Positions 35,089-42,734 of a DNA stretch of 48,554 bases are shown piece after piece (the first letter of the stretch is position 1; each line of letters opens with the position of its first letter). Made by a program: the position numbers and the translations under genes. Location of the stretch: assembly GCF_002899675.1 (NCBI RefSeq), contig NZ_PKUU01000025.1:1-48554 (forward strand), written 5' to 3'. This DNA is from Clostridium sp. chh4-2. Lineage in GTDB: Bacteria > Bacillota > Clostridia > Lachnospirales > Lachnospiraceae. The notes under the pieces were generated by a model that ran no database searches, was not told where the DNA came from, and worked only from the letters and a program-made list of their open reading frames with translations.

Positions 35089-36063
35089 ATGGCAGAGCAG
35101 AATGTAATTATGGAAGTGCAGCATCTGGCCAAATGGTTTCCGATCAAACGCGGCCTTGCATTAAAGACAGTGGGAAACGTAAAAGCGGTGGATGATGTAT
35201 CGTTTAAGGTATATGAAGGTGAAACGCTGGGGCTGGTAGGAGAATCCGGCTGCGGCAAGACTACATTGGTCCGTTCCATGCTTCGCCTGACAGAGCCGAC
35301 AGGCGGAGACATTTATTATAAAGAAGAGGATTTCAGAAAACTGGACAAAAAAGAACTGAAAGCGAGACGGAAGGATGTGCAGATCGTCTTTCAGGACCCT
35401 TTCGGTTCCCTCCATCCCAAGATGACAATCCGTACAATATTGGAAGAACCTCTCATTATTAACCATTATGGTGATAAAACGCAGAGGGAGGAACGGGTGA
35501 AAGAACTGATGCGTCTGGTGGATTTAAAGGAAGAACAGCTGGACCGTTACCCCCATGAATTTTCCGGCGGCCAGCGTCAGAGAATCGTTATCGCAAGAGC
35601 ACTTGCCACCAACCCGGCATTTGTGGTCTGCGACGAGCCGGTATCGGCCCTGGACGTATCAGTCCGTTCACAGATTTTAAACCTGCTTCGTGATTTGCAG
35701 AAGAATTTGAACCTGACCTATCTTTTCATCAGCCATGATCTGTCGGTTATCGAGTATATCTGTGACCGGGTTGTGGTAATGTACCTTGGAAAGGTAGTGG
35801 AATTAGCAACCAGCAAACAATTATTTGAAACGCCAATGCATCCCTATACACAGGCCCTTTTATCAGCGGTGCCTCAGGTTAGAACGGACCGTAAGGTTGA
35901 AAAGATCTCACTGGAAGGCGATATCCCCAGTCCGGCCAATCCTCCTTCCGGATGTTATTTCCATGGAAGGTGCAGATTCTGTACGGAAGAATGCAAAAAG
36001 AGCGCGCCGGTACTCAAGGACATCGGAGACGGTCATATGGTAGCCTGCCACAGAATGAAATAA
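35089..36063 (+). CDS. ABC transporter ATPase, DppF/OppF type
   Basis: 324 aa. Walker A GESGCGKTT near residue 50, Q-loop VFQDPFGSLHPKM near residue 102, signature FSGGQRQRIVIARAL near residue 158, Walker B FVVCDEPVSALDV near residue 178 and H-loop ISHD near residue 214. The C-terminal cysteine-containing extension (SGCYFHGRCRFCTEEC) is again of the oligopeptide type. It begins 3 nt after the DppD-type gene and completes a five-gene transporter. Confidence 0.93.
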   Translation: MAEQNVIMEVQHLAKWFPIKRGLALKTVGNVKAVDDVSFKVYEGETLGLVGESGCGKTTLVRSMLRLTEPTGGDIYYKEEDFRKLDKKELKARRKDVQIVFQDPFGSLHPKMTIRTILEEPLIINHYGDKTQREERVKELMRLVDLKEEQLDRYPHEFSGGQRQRIVIARALATNPAFVVCDEPVSALDVSVRSQILNLLRDLQKNLNLTYLFISHDLSVIEYICDRVVVMYLGKVVELATSKQLFETPMHPYTQALLSAVPQVRTDRKVEKISLEGDIPSPANPPSGCYFHGRCRFCTEECKKSAPVLKDIGDGHMVACHRMK

Positions 36064-36105
36064 CGGCTGTCACCGGAGAAGGGCCGCCAGGAGGGAGAGT
36101 AATCA

Positions 36106-37278
36106 GTGAAAGATAAATTAATACGGTATATAGAGGAAAACCGTGGGGAATTAATCCGGATGGCGGATGATATTTTCGATCATCCGGAAGCGTCTGGAGA
36201 AGAGATCTATGCGTCGAAGATCTTGGTGGAATTCCTTGAAAAACACGGATTCCGGACTGAAACAGGAATCGCGGGCCTGCCTACGGCATTTCGCGGTGTT
36301 TATGAGATCGGAACGGGTGGGCCGTCCGTCGGCCTCTTATGCGAATACGACGCATTAAGGGATTTTGGACACGGATGCGGCCATCATATGCAGGGACCGG
36401 CGGTTTTAGGAGCAGCAGCCGCGCTGAGGGAGTGTATAGGAGAGGATACTCCGGTTAAAATCGTAGTATACGGGACGCCTGCGGAAGAAAATTCCAGGGG
36501 AAAGATCATCATGATGAACGAGGGATATTTTAACGATATCGATGTCGCTTTCATGACGCACGGAAGTCCGGAAACCAACGTGGATGTGAAGAGTCTTGCT
36601 CTCAGGAGTTTTAAGGTCTGTTATTATGGAACGGCAGCCCATGCCGCCATTAAACCGGAGGATGGAAGGAGCGCTTTAGACGCGCTGATGCTGGCCTGTC
36701 ATGGCCTGGAATGTTTAAGGGAGCATGTGAGGGATGATGTGAGAATGCAGTATGCCATCCGCCAGACCAGCCCTCTTTCCAATGTGGTGCCTAATTTTGT
36801 GGAAGCCACCTTTGTAATCCGTTCCTACAGCACGGCCTATATAGAGGAGTTGGTTCCAAGGCTGGTAAAGGTTCTGGAAGGCGCGGCCATGATGACTGAA
36901 ACCAGATGCGAAATTACAGAGAAAAACCGGGTGGACGGCAAGGTACCGTCTTATCTGATTAATGAACTCATGATGGAGAATGCCCGGGCGGTAAATTCCC
37001 CGTCCATTGCTCCTCCGAGGGAAAAGACCGGTTCCACGGATTTTGGCAACGTACTGCATAAAATTCCGGGTTCCTGTATCAGAATCGCCTTTGTGCCTCA
37101 GGGAACATCCAGCCACTCGCAAGCCTATCTGGATGCCGGAAAGAGCGGGAACGCCCATCTCGCGGTATGTCTGGCAGCCGAGATTCTGGCTATGACTAGC
37201 TGGGATGTGATCGGAAATAAGGAAAAACTGGGAGAAATTCAAGCAGAATTTCAGGAAAATCTAAAGATTTACGGATAA
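36106..37278 (+). CDS. M20 family amidohydrolase (aminoacylase/IAA-amino-acid hydrolase type)
   Basis: 390 aa, cytoplasmic. M20D-type features are LLCEYDALRDFGHGCGHHMQG near residue 78 (metal-binding His/Cys-Gly-His), GTPAEENSRGK near residue 124 (catalytic and metal Glu) and AAHAAIKPEDGRSALDAL near residue 178 (dimerisation domain). A C-terminal metal-ligand His is in SSHSQAYLDAG near residue 339. Such enzymes split N-acyl or N-aroyl amino acids and small amides. The start is GTG 36106 behind AGGAGGGAGAG. As the last gene of the ABC operon, it most likely hydrolyses the imported compound. Confidence 0.88.
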   Translation: MKDKLIRYIEENRGELIRMADDIFDHPEASGEEIYASKILVEFLEKHGFRTETGIAGLPTAFRGVYEIGTGGPSVGLLCEYDALRDFGHGCGHHMQGPAVLGAAAALRECIGEDTPVKIVVYGTPAEENSRGKIIMMNEGYFNDIDVAFMTHGSPETNVDVKSLALRSFKVCYYGTAAHAAIKPEDGRSALDALMLACHGLECLREHVRDDVRMQYAIRQTSPLSNVVPNFVEATFVIRSYSTAYIEELVPRLVKVLEGAAMMTETRCEITEKNRVDGKVPSYLINELMMENARAVNSPSIAPPREKTGSTDFGNVLHKIPGSCIRIAFVPQGTSSHSQAYLDAGKSGNAHLAVCLAAEILAMTSWDVIGNKEKLGEIQAEFQENLKIYG

Positions 37279-37306
37279 AAAAGTATAGGATCAGGGGATT
37301 AAAGAG

Positions 37307-37360
37307 AATGCGGCAGCCGCACCGGTGATTGTAAAATCAAAAGTGCGGCAGCCGCATTTT
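37307..37360. terminator. Terminator between convergent genes
   Basis: AATGCGGCAGCCGCAC at 37307-37322 and GTGCGGCAGCCGCATT at 37343-37358 pair over 16 bp with one central mismatch. TTTT ends the right arm. It lies between the M20 gene (plus) and the transporter gene (minus). Confidence 0.7.
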
Positions 37361-37407
37361 ACGTTTGCCGGAACCGTTTTGCTTTCCGGCAGCTGTACAT
37401 TCTTAAA

Positions 37408-38703
37408 TTATAAAATAACAGATAAGATCAGGTTGAAAGCAGTTGCAGACAATACGCTGGCCGGCACGGCTAAAAAGAGCAGCCGCGGGAACATCGCATT
37501 CCGTTCTTCCTCATTGGAGCAGGAACCCAGAACCAGGCTTCCGCCGGAGGAAAATGGGGAGATGGCCGAGCTCTGCGCGCCGATTACGATACAGCTGAAT
37601 AAAACCAGCGGGCTGATTCCTGTTGTGGCAGCCAAAGTGGGCACCAGCGGGAAGAGTGCCGGGCATACAACTCCGAGAGTGCTGGAGAAGAAGCTCATGA
37701 TAGCTCCGATAATGCTGAATGCGATAGGCACCAGCCATGCAGGAAGGCTGCTTCCGGCCCAGGATGCCAGAAGATCGATGGTTCCGGCTTCGATGGCAAC
37801 GCTGATTAACATGCCCACGCCGCAGATCATGATAATGGTGTTCCACGGTACTTTAGCGATGACGTCTTTTTGAGGCGCCAGCTGAAGGAACAGGGCGATG
37901 ACGGAAAAGAGGACTGCAACCAGACCCACATCCAGCTTGCTGTTGATAAAGGTGATAACAGAAACATCAGGCAGAATGATGTGCAGGATCGGGAAAATGA
38001 GCACGGTCGTGATCATTGCAATCATCAGATAAAGATTCTGTTTTTGTTTTGCAGTAAATGCTTCCGGTTTTTCAAACACCATCCCTTTACCAATATTGCG
38101 GTTTCCACGTGGGAGATAACGGAAACCTGCGATTAAAAGGAGGGAAAATACAACGCTGGCCGCAAAGATTACCGCCGTATAGGAAAATGAGGAATCCACC
38201 ATTCCGCCTTCGTCCATCAGGCCCCGGAAGATGATGCCGCTGCCGCTGGTCATGAAGTTGGCGCCTGATAAAGCGCCGCAGTTGATGGCCACAGCGCCGG
38301 TCATTTTGTCCATCTTAGCTTCATCGCAGATCAGCAGTGTGATAGGAGCCATAAATGCCATTACCGTGAAGAAACCGGCTCCCAAAGCTGCGATTCCTGC
38401 GCTGGCAAAATAAAGGGCAAAAGGCAGAAGCCCGGGGAATTTCCGGCAGGCGTATAAAAGATAGCGCGCCGTTTTCTCCAAAGTTCCGTTAACCAATGCA
38501 AAATTGTAAAACAGGGAAACGGAAAAGATCACGAACATGGTGCTGACCGGCCATCCGGCAATGACTGCTTTTGGCTTCATTCCCAAGGCGAAACATCCGA
38601 TCAGATAGGCAAAAGCGATGGCAAAAAAGCCGGTGTTGAATTTCGTTTTGTATCCGATGGCCACGGATACTGCAATAGCCCCAATAATTAAAATGCTTAA
38701 CAT
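37408..38703 (-). CDS. Ion-transporter superfamily carboxylate carrier (MatC/SLC13-like)
   Basis: 431 aa with 11-12 hydrophobic helices and no N-terminal signal. The layout resembles the ion transporter superfamily, in particular MatC-type dicarboxylate carriers: an N-terminal GYKTKFNTGFFAIAFAYLIG block, ALSGANFMTSGSGIIFRGL near residue 152 and the C-terminal repeat-like CIVIGAQSSAISPFSSGGSLVLG near residue 375. The small and polar SGS and SSG stretches are typical of anion-binding sites. The substrate is inferred to be a carboxylate. It follows the DUF6282 gene by 18 nt on the same strand, so the two likely form a transport-plus-enzyme pair. Confidence 0.75.
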   Translation of the reverse strand: MLSILIIGAIAVSVAIGYKTKFNTGFFAIAFAYLIGCFALGMKPKAVIAGWPVSTMFVIFSVSLFYNFALVNGTLEKTARYLLYACRKFPGLLPFALYFASAGIAALGAGFFTVMAFMAPITLLICDEAKMDKMTGAVAINCGALSGANFMTSGSGIIFRGLMDEGGMVDSSFSYTAVIFAASVVFSLLLIAGFRYLPRGNRNIGKGMVFEKPEAFTAKQKQNLYLMIAMITTVLIFPILHIILPDVSVITFINSKLDVGLVAVLFSVIALFLQLAPQKDVIAKVPWNTIIMICGVGMLISVAIEAGTIDLLASWAGSSLPAWLVPIAFSIIGAIMSFFSSTLGVVCPALFPLVPTLAATTGISPLVLFSCIVIGAQSSAISPFSSGGSLVLGSCSNEEERNAMFPRLLFLAVPASVLSATAFNLILSVIL

Positions 38704-38721
38704 AGAAAATACCCCTTCCTC

Positions 38722-39585
38722 TTATTCGGACAGCCCTAAAAGGCCGGCCTGTATGGTGTGTGTCATATGATGAATCTGCTCTTCTGATATGCCGTGATCA
38801 TAAAGATATTGGATATACTGCTCCAGTGCGATTTCCCAGTTGGGATTTTCCACCTGGCCGCCGTCGGTGCAGACCATCACATTTTTATATCCGCAGGCCT
38901 GAATCGCTTCTAAGTTGGCCGGAAGATTGCTCTGATATTTTCCGCCTCCTAAAGGCTGGGCAAAACAGTGTTCCAGGATAACGTCATAGTCTTTTACGAT
39001 ACGCACCTGATCTTCCAGGCTCATGCCTACCAGCCACCATTCCGGGTGGGTAACTACGATTTTTTTGATTCCCGCGCTGCGGGCTGCCTCTACCACTTTA
39101 AAGCACTCTGCCGGTGAGATGTGGGCGGTTCCGAGGACCGCGTCATAGTCTTTAACCAGCTGAAATACGCTTTTCAGTTCCGGAACGATGACGCCGTCTT
39201 TGATAACGTCCACGCAGTTTCCGGTATCGGCATGGTTCTTTTCCAAATGGTTTCTGGCGGATTGTGTGGGAAGCCAGATGACCTTTGCCCCCAGTTTTAA
39301 ACCGCTTTCCACAGCGGCAGGATTGATTCCTCCCATCTGACGGTTTAAGGTGACGCTGCCGAACATGGTAAAATCATTATCTCCTTTATGTACCAGCTCG
39401 TTGTGGCGGTTGCACAGATAGGCCCGGTCCACCGTAGTGCCCTGATGCGTTTTAATCACAATGGCTCTGGCCCCCACCCGTATGGCGGCTTCCATTAATT
39501 CGAAATCGTCATATGCGCGGTGCCGGATATCCGGATTGGAATGGACGTGCATGTCAATTACACCTTTTAAAGAAACAGTCCCCAT
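38722..39585 (-). CDS. DUF6282 family metal-dependent-hydrolase-like protein
   Basis: 287 aa. The N-terminus has IDMHVHSNPDIRHR near residue 8, a metal-ligand motif of amidohydrolase/PHP-like TIM barrels. Further candidate ligands are in VIKTHQGTTVD near residue 45, TAHISPAE near residue 164, VTHPEWW near residue 189 and CTDGGQVENP near residue 247. I recognise DUF6282; its reaction is not established. AAAGGAG lies 7 nt before ATG 39585 on the minus strand. The reading frame stays open to 39858 but that part overlaps the divergent LysR gene and its promoter. It is cotranscribed with the carboxylate carrier. Confidence 0.8.
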   Translation of the reverse strand: MGTVSLKGVIDMHVHSNPDIRHRAYDDFELMEAAIRVGARAIVIKTHQGTTVDRAYLCNRHNELVHKGDNDFTMFGSVTLNRQMGGINPAAVESGLKLGAKVIWLPTQSARNHLEKNHADTGNCVDVIKDGVIVPELKSVFQLVKDYDAVLGTAHISPAECFKVVEAARSAGIKKIVVTHPEWWLVGMSLEDQVRIVKDYDVILEHCFAQPLGGGKYQSNLPANLEAIQACGYKNVMVCTDGGQVENPNWEIALEQYIQYLYDHGISEEQIHHMTHTIQAGLLGLSE

Positions 39586-39722
39586 GATAAATCTCCTTTC
39601 ATTCCTATAAACTTCAATTATCAAACATTGATATTGGATATTTTTTATCATATAATAGAAATGCAATTGATGAAAGCTAAAATATCCTATACTATATATC
39701 GGAAAAACCGATGGGAGAGAAG

Positions 39723-40637
39723 ATGCATTTAAAAGAGTTGAATTACCTTGTGACATTGGCGGATGAAAAAAGCATATCCAGAGCGGCCGACCGGCTCTAT
39801 ATGGCCCAGTCCAGCCTGAGCCAGTTTTTGCAGCAGTATGAATCAGAACTTGGAACACCTCTGTTTGTCAGAACCTCCAAAGGAATCCGTCTGACTGCGG
39901 CGGGGGAATTGTTTGTGGAGAATGCCAGAAGCATTTTGACCCATTACAGGCTGGTGCAGAACGAGTTGTGCGATATGGCGCAGCTGAAATCGGGAAGCAT
40001 TATATTCGGAGTCAGTTCATTCCGTGGACGTTATCTGCTTCCGAAAATACTAAAGCGTTTTTACGAAAAATACCCCAATATCCGTGTGGATATCGTAGAA
40101 GCCAACAGCATGGCTTTGGAAGATAAAATCGTGGACGGTTCCCTGGATCTGGCCATCGTCGCCCTGCCTTTGACGAAAATAACTCATGAAGTGGAATTTT
40201 TAAAGAAAGATGAAATCGTGATTGTGGCCAACCGGGAACATCCTGTGATGAAGTACGCCCACAAGAAAGAGGGATTTCCCGACTGCTGGGTGAATTTAAA
40301 AGATACTGCTGAATTTGAGTACATTCTCAGCGATTATGATACGATTCTGGGAAGTATCAGCAGGCAGCAGTTTAAAAAGGCGGGAATAAAGGTTAAATCG
40401 CACAATACCAATATCACCGCAGACATGGGAGCGGCCATGGCCCGGGAAGGGCTGGGACTGGCGTTTACTTACCGTTCCTGTGCGGAAGCCTATAAGGATG
40501 CAGTCTATCTGTCCATCGGAACGAAAGGCGTTTTTCTGGATCTGGCGCTGGTTTATCCCTACACCAATTACAGGCCAAAGGCCGCCGCCGCCCTGGGGCA
40601 GGCCATAAAAGAATTTATGGCGGAGGATCTGGCCTGA
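39723..40637 (+). CDS. LysR-type transcriptional regulator
   Basis: 304 aa. The helix-turn-helix contains SISRAADRLYMAQSSLSQFL near residue 17, and the effector domain starts near residue 90 (SGSIIFGVSSFRGRYLLPKIL). It is divergent from the DUF6282/carrier pair and probably regulates it. GGGAGAGA at 39713-39720 serves ATG 39723 (MHLKELNYLV); the ATG at 39711 has no ribosome-binding site. ATATTGGAT occurs in the divergent spacer near 39628, as in other LysR spacers of this window. A deleted EamA gene follows. Confidence 0.9.
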   Translation: MHLKELNYLVTLADEKSISRAADRLYMAQSSLSQFLQQYESELGTPLFVRTSKGIRLTAAGELFVENARSILTHYRLVQNELCDMAQLKSGSIIFGVSSFRGRYLLPKILKRFYEKYPNIRVDIVEANSMALEDKIVDGSLDLAIVALPLTKITHEVEFLKKDEIVIVANREHPVMKYAHKKEGFPDCWVNLKDTAEFEYILSDYDTILGSISRQQFKKAGIKVKSHNTNITADMGAAMAREGLGLAFTYRSCAEAYKDAVYLSIGTKGVFLDLALVYPYTNYRPKAAAALGQAIKEFMAEDLA

Positions 40638-40740
40638 GCATTTTATACATAAAGATTGGCTGAAAACACTCTCTGTTTGCTTTTTGCCCAAAAGCGGGCT
40701 GGAATGGAGAAATAGAAAGAAAAAAACAGGAGAAAGATCC

Positions 40741-41189
40741 ATGAAAGCAAAAGGAATTGTACTGACAATCTTATCCGCGGTGATCTACGGCTTCACGCCG
40801 GTGATCGGACGGATGACCTATACCATGGGCAGCAACGGGATCACCCTGGCCTTTTTTCGATACCTGTTTGTCCTGCCCTTTCTGTTTATCCTGGCACTAA
40901 TGAAAAAAGAAAACATGAAGCTTTCAGGTAAGCAGCTTCGGGCGATTGTGGAAGTATCCCTGGGCTGCAGCTTTACCGTCGCCCTTCTCTACAGTTCCTA
41001 CAGCTATACCGCAGTCGGAACCGCCACCACCATCCATTTTATGTATCCTTTATGGGTATCCCTTGCGATCAGCATGATCTTTCGCGAAAAACCGGAAAAG
41101 CCGCAGGCTGTTTCCTGATCCTGGGCGGAGTCATCTACCTGATAGCCCAAGATGCTAAAAAAAGCCTGATCCAGGAATCACCATTATAA
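40741..41189 (+). pseudogene. EamA/DMT-family transporter remnant with internal deletion
   Basis: From ATG 40741 the frame encodes about 125 residues of a drug/metabolite transporter, starting MKAKGIVLTILSAVIYGF and covering roughly four helices and the first EamA end (MYPLWVSLAISMIFREKPEK). It then stops at 41118. In another frame the last bases (about 41105-41189) encode LILGGVIYLIAQDAKK and a stop, which is how EamA proteins normally end. The middle, about 150 residues, is missing, and the two ends are joined out of frame. AGGAGA precedes the start. Giant hairpin H4 begins 47 nt further on. Confidence 0.8.
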
Positions 41190-41236
41190 CACGAATAGTA
41201 ACTACCAACACATTTCAAGTATTACTGATAGAACCT

Positions 41237-41569
41237 GAGTTTCCGCGTTTTTTGGAGCCCGGTCTTGTGTGGGGGCCTGGCGTCCGGCTTTGCCGCAGGG
41301 GCCTTTCCAATATGGAGCCCGTCCTATGACTATGCAGGGCATTAGAGGATGTTAGCGCGCAGGACTTTTTCGTTCTGCGGGAAAGAGCCGCCTGTTTGAG
41401 CGTAAGCGAGTTGCGGTCTTTCCCAAAGGTTTTTAGAAAAATCCCGCACGCTTACATCCTCTTATGCCCGAATCCGGAATAGGACGGGCTCCATATTGGA
41501 AAGGCCCCTGCGGCAAAGCCGGACGCCAGGCCCCCACACAAGACCGGGCTCCAAAAAACGCGGAAACTC
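41237..41569 (-). ncRNA. Giant hairpin H4 (333 nt), different apex, minus orientation
   Basis: Bases 41237-41327 and 41479-41569 are exact reverse complements over 91 bp, the longest perfect arm in the window. The apex differs from H1-H3. On the plus strand it contains CGCAG/CTGCG, GGGAAAGA with TCTTTCCC around GTTTGAGCGTAAGCGAG, and an AT-rich hairpin. Read on the minus strand, the inner arm contains GGATTCGGG and TAAGAGGATGTAAG, equivalent to H1-H3. On that basis its sense strand is that of the LysR gene, whose stop is 6 nt away. Confidence 0.72.
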
Positions 41570-41575
41570 GAGCCT

Positions 41576-42484
41576 TCAATCATAATAATGCGCATACGTA
41601 TCAGTCAGCAGGTTCATCAGGTTTAACTCATCCTGGCTTGGATGCCTGTCTTTACGCTGGAGACAGAGCATATACCGGTAATAAGGTTTGTCAGGCCGGC
41701 AGACCAGCAGTCCCATATCCCTGGGAATGCAGTAACAGGGAATGGCAGACAGGCAAAGTCCCTGTAAAACCATGCGGCACAGGGCGATGGTGCTGTTTAA
41801 CTCGCAGACAACGCCTGCATTCATGTGATAATCGTTAAACAGTCTCAGAGCGATTTGATAGTCGCAGGTATCCCTGGGGGACAGGGCGAAATTTTCGTTT
41901 GCAAACAGAGACATGTCCGCCACAGGCGGATTATCGTAATCCGTAGATGCGGCTGCCGCATTGGGATGGTTTGGAGGAACCACCAGCCAGACTTCCTCTT
42001 TTTTCATCAGCTGGATATGATAACGGTCGTCCCTGATCAGTTCTCCGCGGCCGATGATTGCTATATCCAGTTTTCCTTCATGAAGCTTATCCAGGATGGC
42101 TACGGCGCGGCCTTCCATCACATTCGCATTGAAATTGGGGGCGGTGGGCTTGTATTTGGCAAAAACTTTTGCAAAGATTTGAAGAACCATTTGGGAGGAT
42201 ATGCCGATATTCAGCGTATCGTCGTTTTGACAGATATGGAGCTTTTCATAAAGCTCTTTTTTCATGTCCAGCATCTTTCTTGCGGTTTCTACATAGAGTT
42301 CTCCGGCCGGAGTGATGGAAAGCCGGTTCTTTTCTCTGGCAAACAGGGATAATCCAAGTTCTTTTTCCAATTTTCCAAGAAAAAGGCTCAGCGTGGACTG
42401 TGATACGAATAAGCGTTCGGCCGCCCTGGTCAGATTCTGTTCTTCCGCTATCACAACGATGTAGTTCAGCTGTTTTAAATCCAT
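41576..42484 (-). CDS. LysR-type transcriptional regulator
   Basis: 302 aa. The helix-turn-helix contains NLTRAAERLFVSQSTLSLFL near residue 17, and the effector domain begins near residue 90 (LNIGISSQMVLQIFAKV). It is divergent from the DUF3798 lipoprotein ABC operon, with 250 bp between starts that hold a CTATTGA...TCAATAG palindrome and a good promoter for the operon. GGAGAAAA precedes the start on the minus strand. The stop codon lies 6 nt from giant hairpin H4. Confidence 0.9.
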   Translation of the reverse strand: MDLKQLNYIVVIAEEQNLTRAAERLFVSQSTLSLFLGKLEKELGLSLFAREKNRLSITPAGELYVETARKMLDMKKELYEKLHICQNDDTLNIGISSQMVLQIFAKVFAKYKPTAPNFNANVMEGRAVAILDKLHEGKLDIAIIGRGELIRDDRYHIQLMKKEEVWLVVPPNHPNAAAASTDYDNPPVADMSLFANENFALSPRDTCDYQIALRLFNDYHMNAGVVCELNSTIALCRMVLQGLCLSAIPCYCIPRDMGLLVCRPDKPYYRYMLCLQRKDRHPSQDELNLMNLLTDTYAHYYD

Positions 42485-42540
42485 AATTTTCTCCTCATAA
42501 GTGCAGCGTTAAAACTAATATAATAAATTAATTTTAATGT

Positions 42541-42565
42541 ATACTATTGATTTTTTCAATAGTAT
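42541..42565. promoter_or_regulatory. Palindrome, probable LysR operator
   Basis: ATACTATTGA at 42541-42550 and TCAATAGTAT at 42556-42565 are exact reverse complements around TTTTT. The core CTATTGA...TCAATAG is that of the operator at 19993-20033. It lies 17 bp upstream of the -35 of the DUF3798 operon promoter, a position fitting an activator. Confidence 0.6.
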
Positions 42566-42581
42566 TTATGAATATTATATA

Positions 42582-42609
42582 TTGGATTTATTTGTGCAAA
42601 TACTATAAT
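42582..42609 (+). promoter_or_regulatory. Promoter of the DUF3798 ABC operon
   Basis: TTGGAT at 42582-42587 and TATAAT at 42604-42609 are spaced by 16 bp, about 125 nt before the first start codon. The -35 lies in ATATTGGAT. Confidence 0.65.
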
Positions 42610-42734
42610 ATAAAACTAGATTTAACAGATTATTAGTGCAAAAATAATAATTATTTGTTAATCAACGGGATAGAAAATGGAGTTGTATCCATCCTTTTCC
42701 GGATTAGAAAATCACACGCTAGGAGGAAGAAAAG

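Noticed and set aside
37325..37873. Open frame of 182 codons on the plus strand
   Set aside because: It is antisense to the carboxylate carrier gene and passes through the terminator; no recognisable features.
39586..39858. N-terminal extension of the DUF6282 reading frame, about 90 residues
   Set aside because: It overlaps the divergent LysR start and promoter region. A strong ribosome-binding site sits 7 nt before ATG 39585, and the DUF6282 domain begins there.
41464..41838. Open frame of 124 codons on the plus strand
   Set aside because: It is antisense to the LysR gene end and runs through the right arm of H4.
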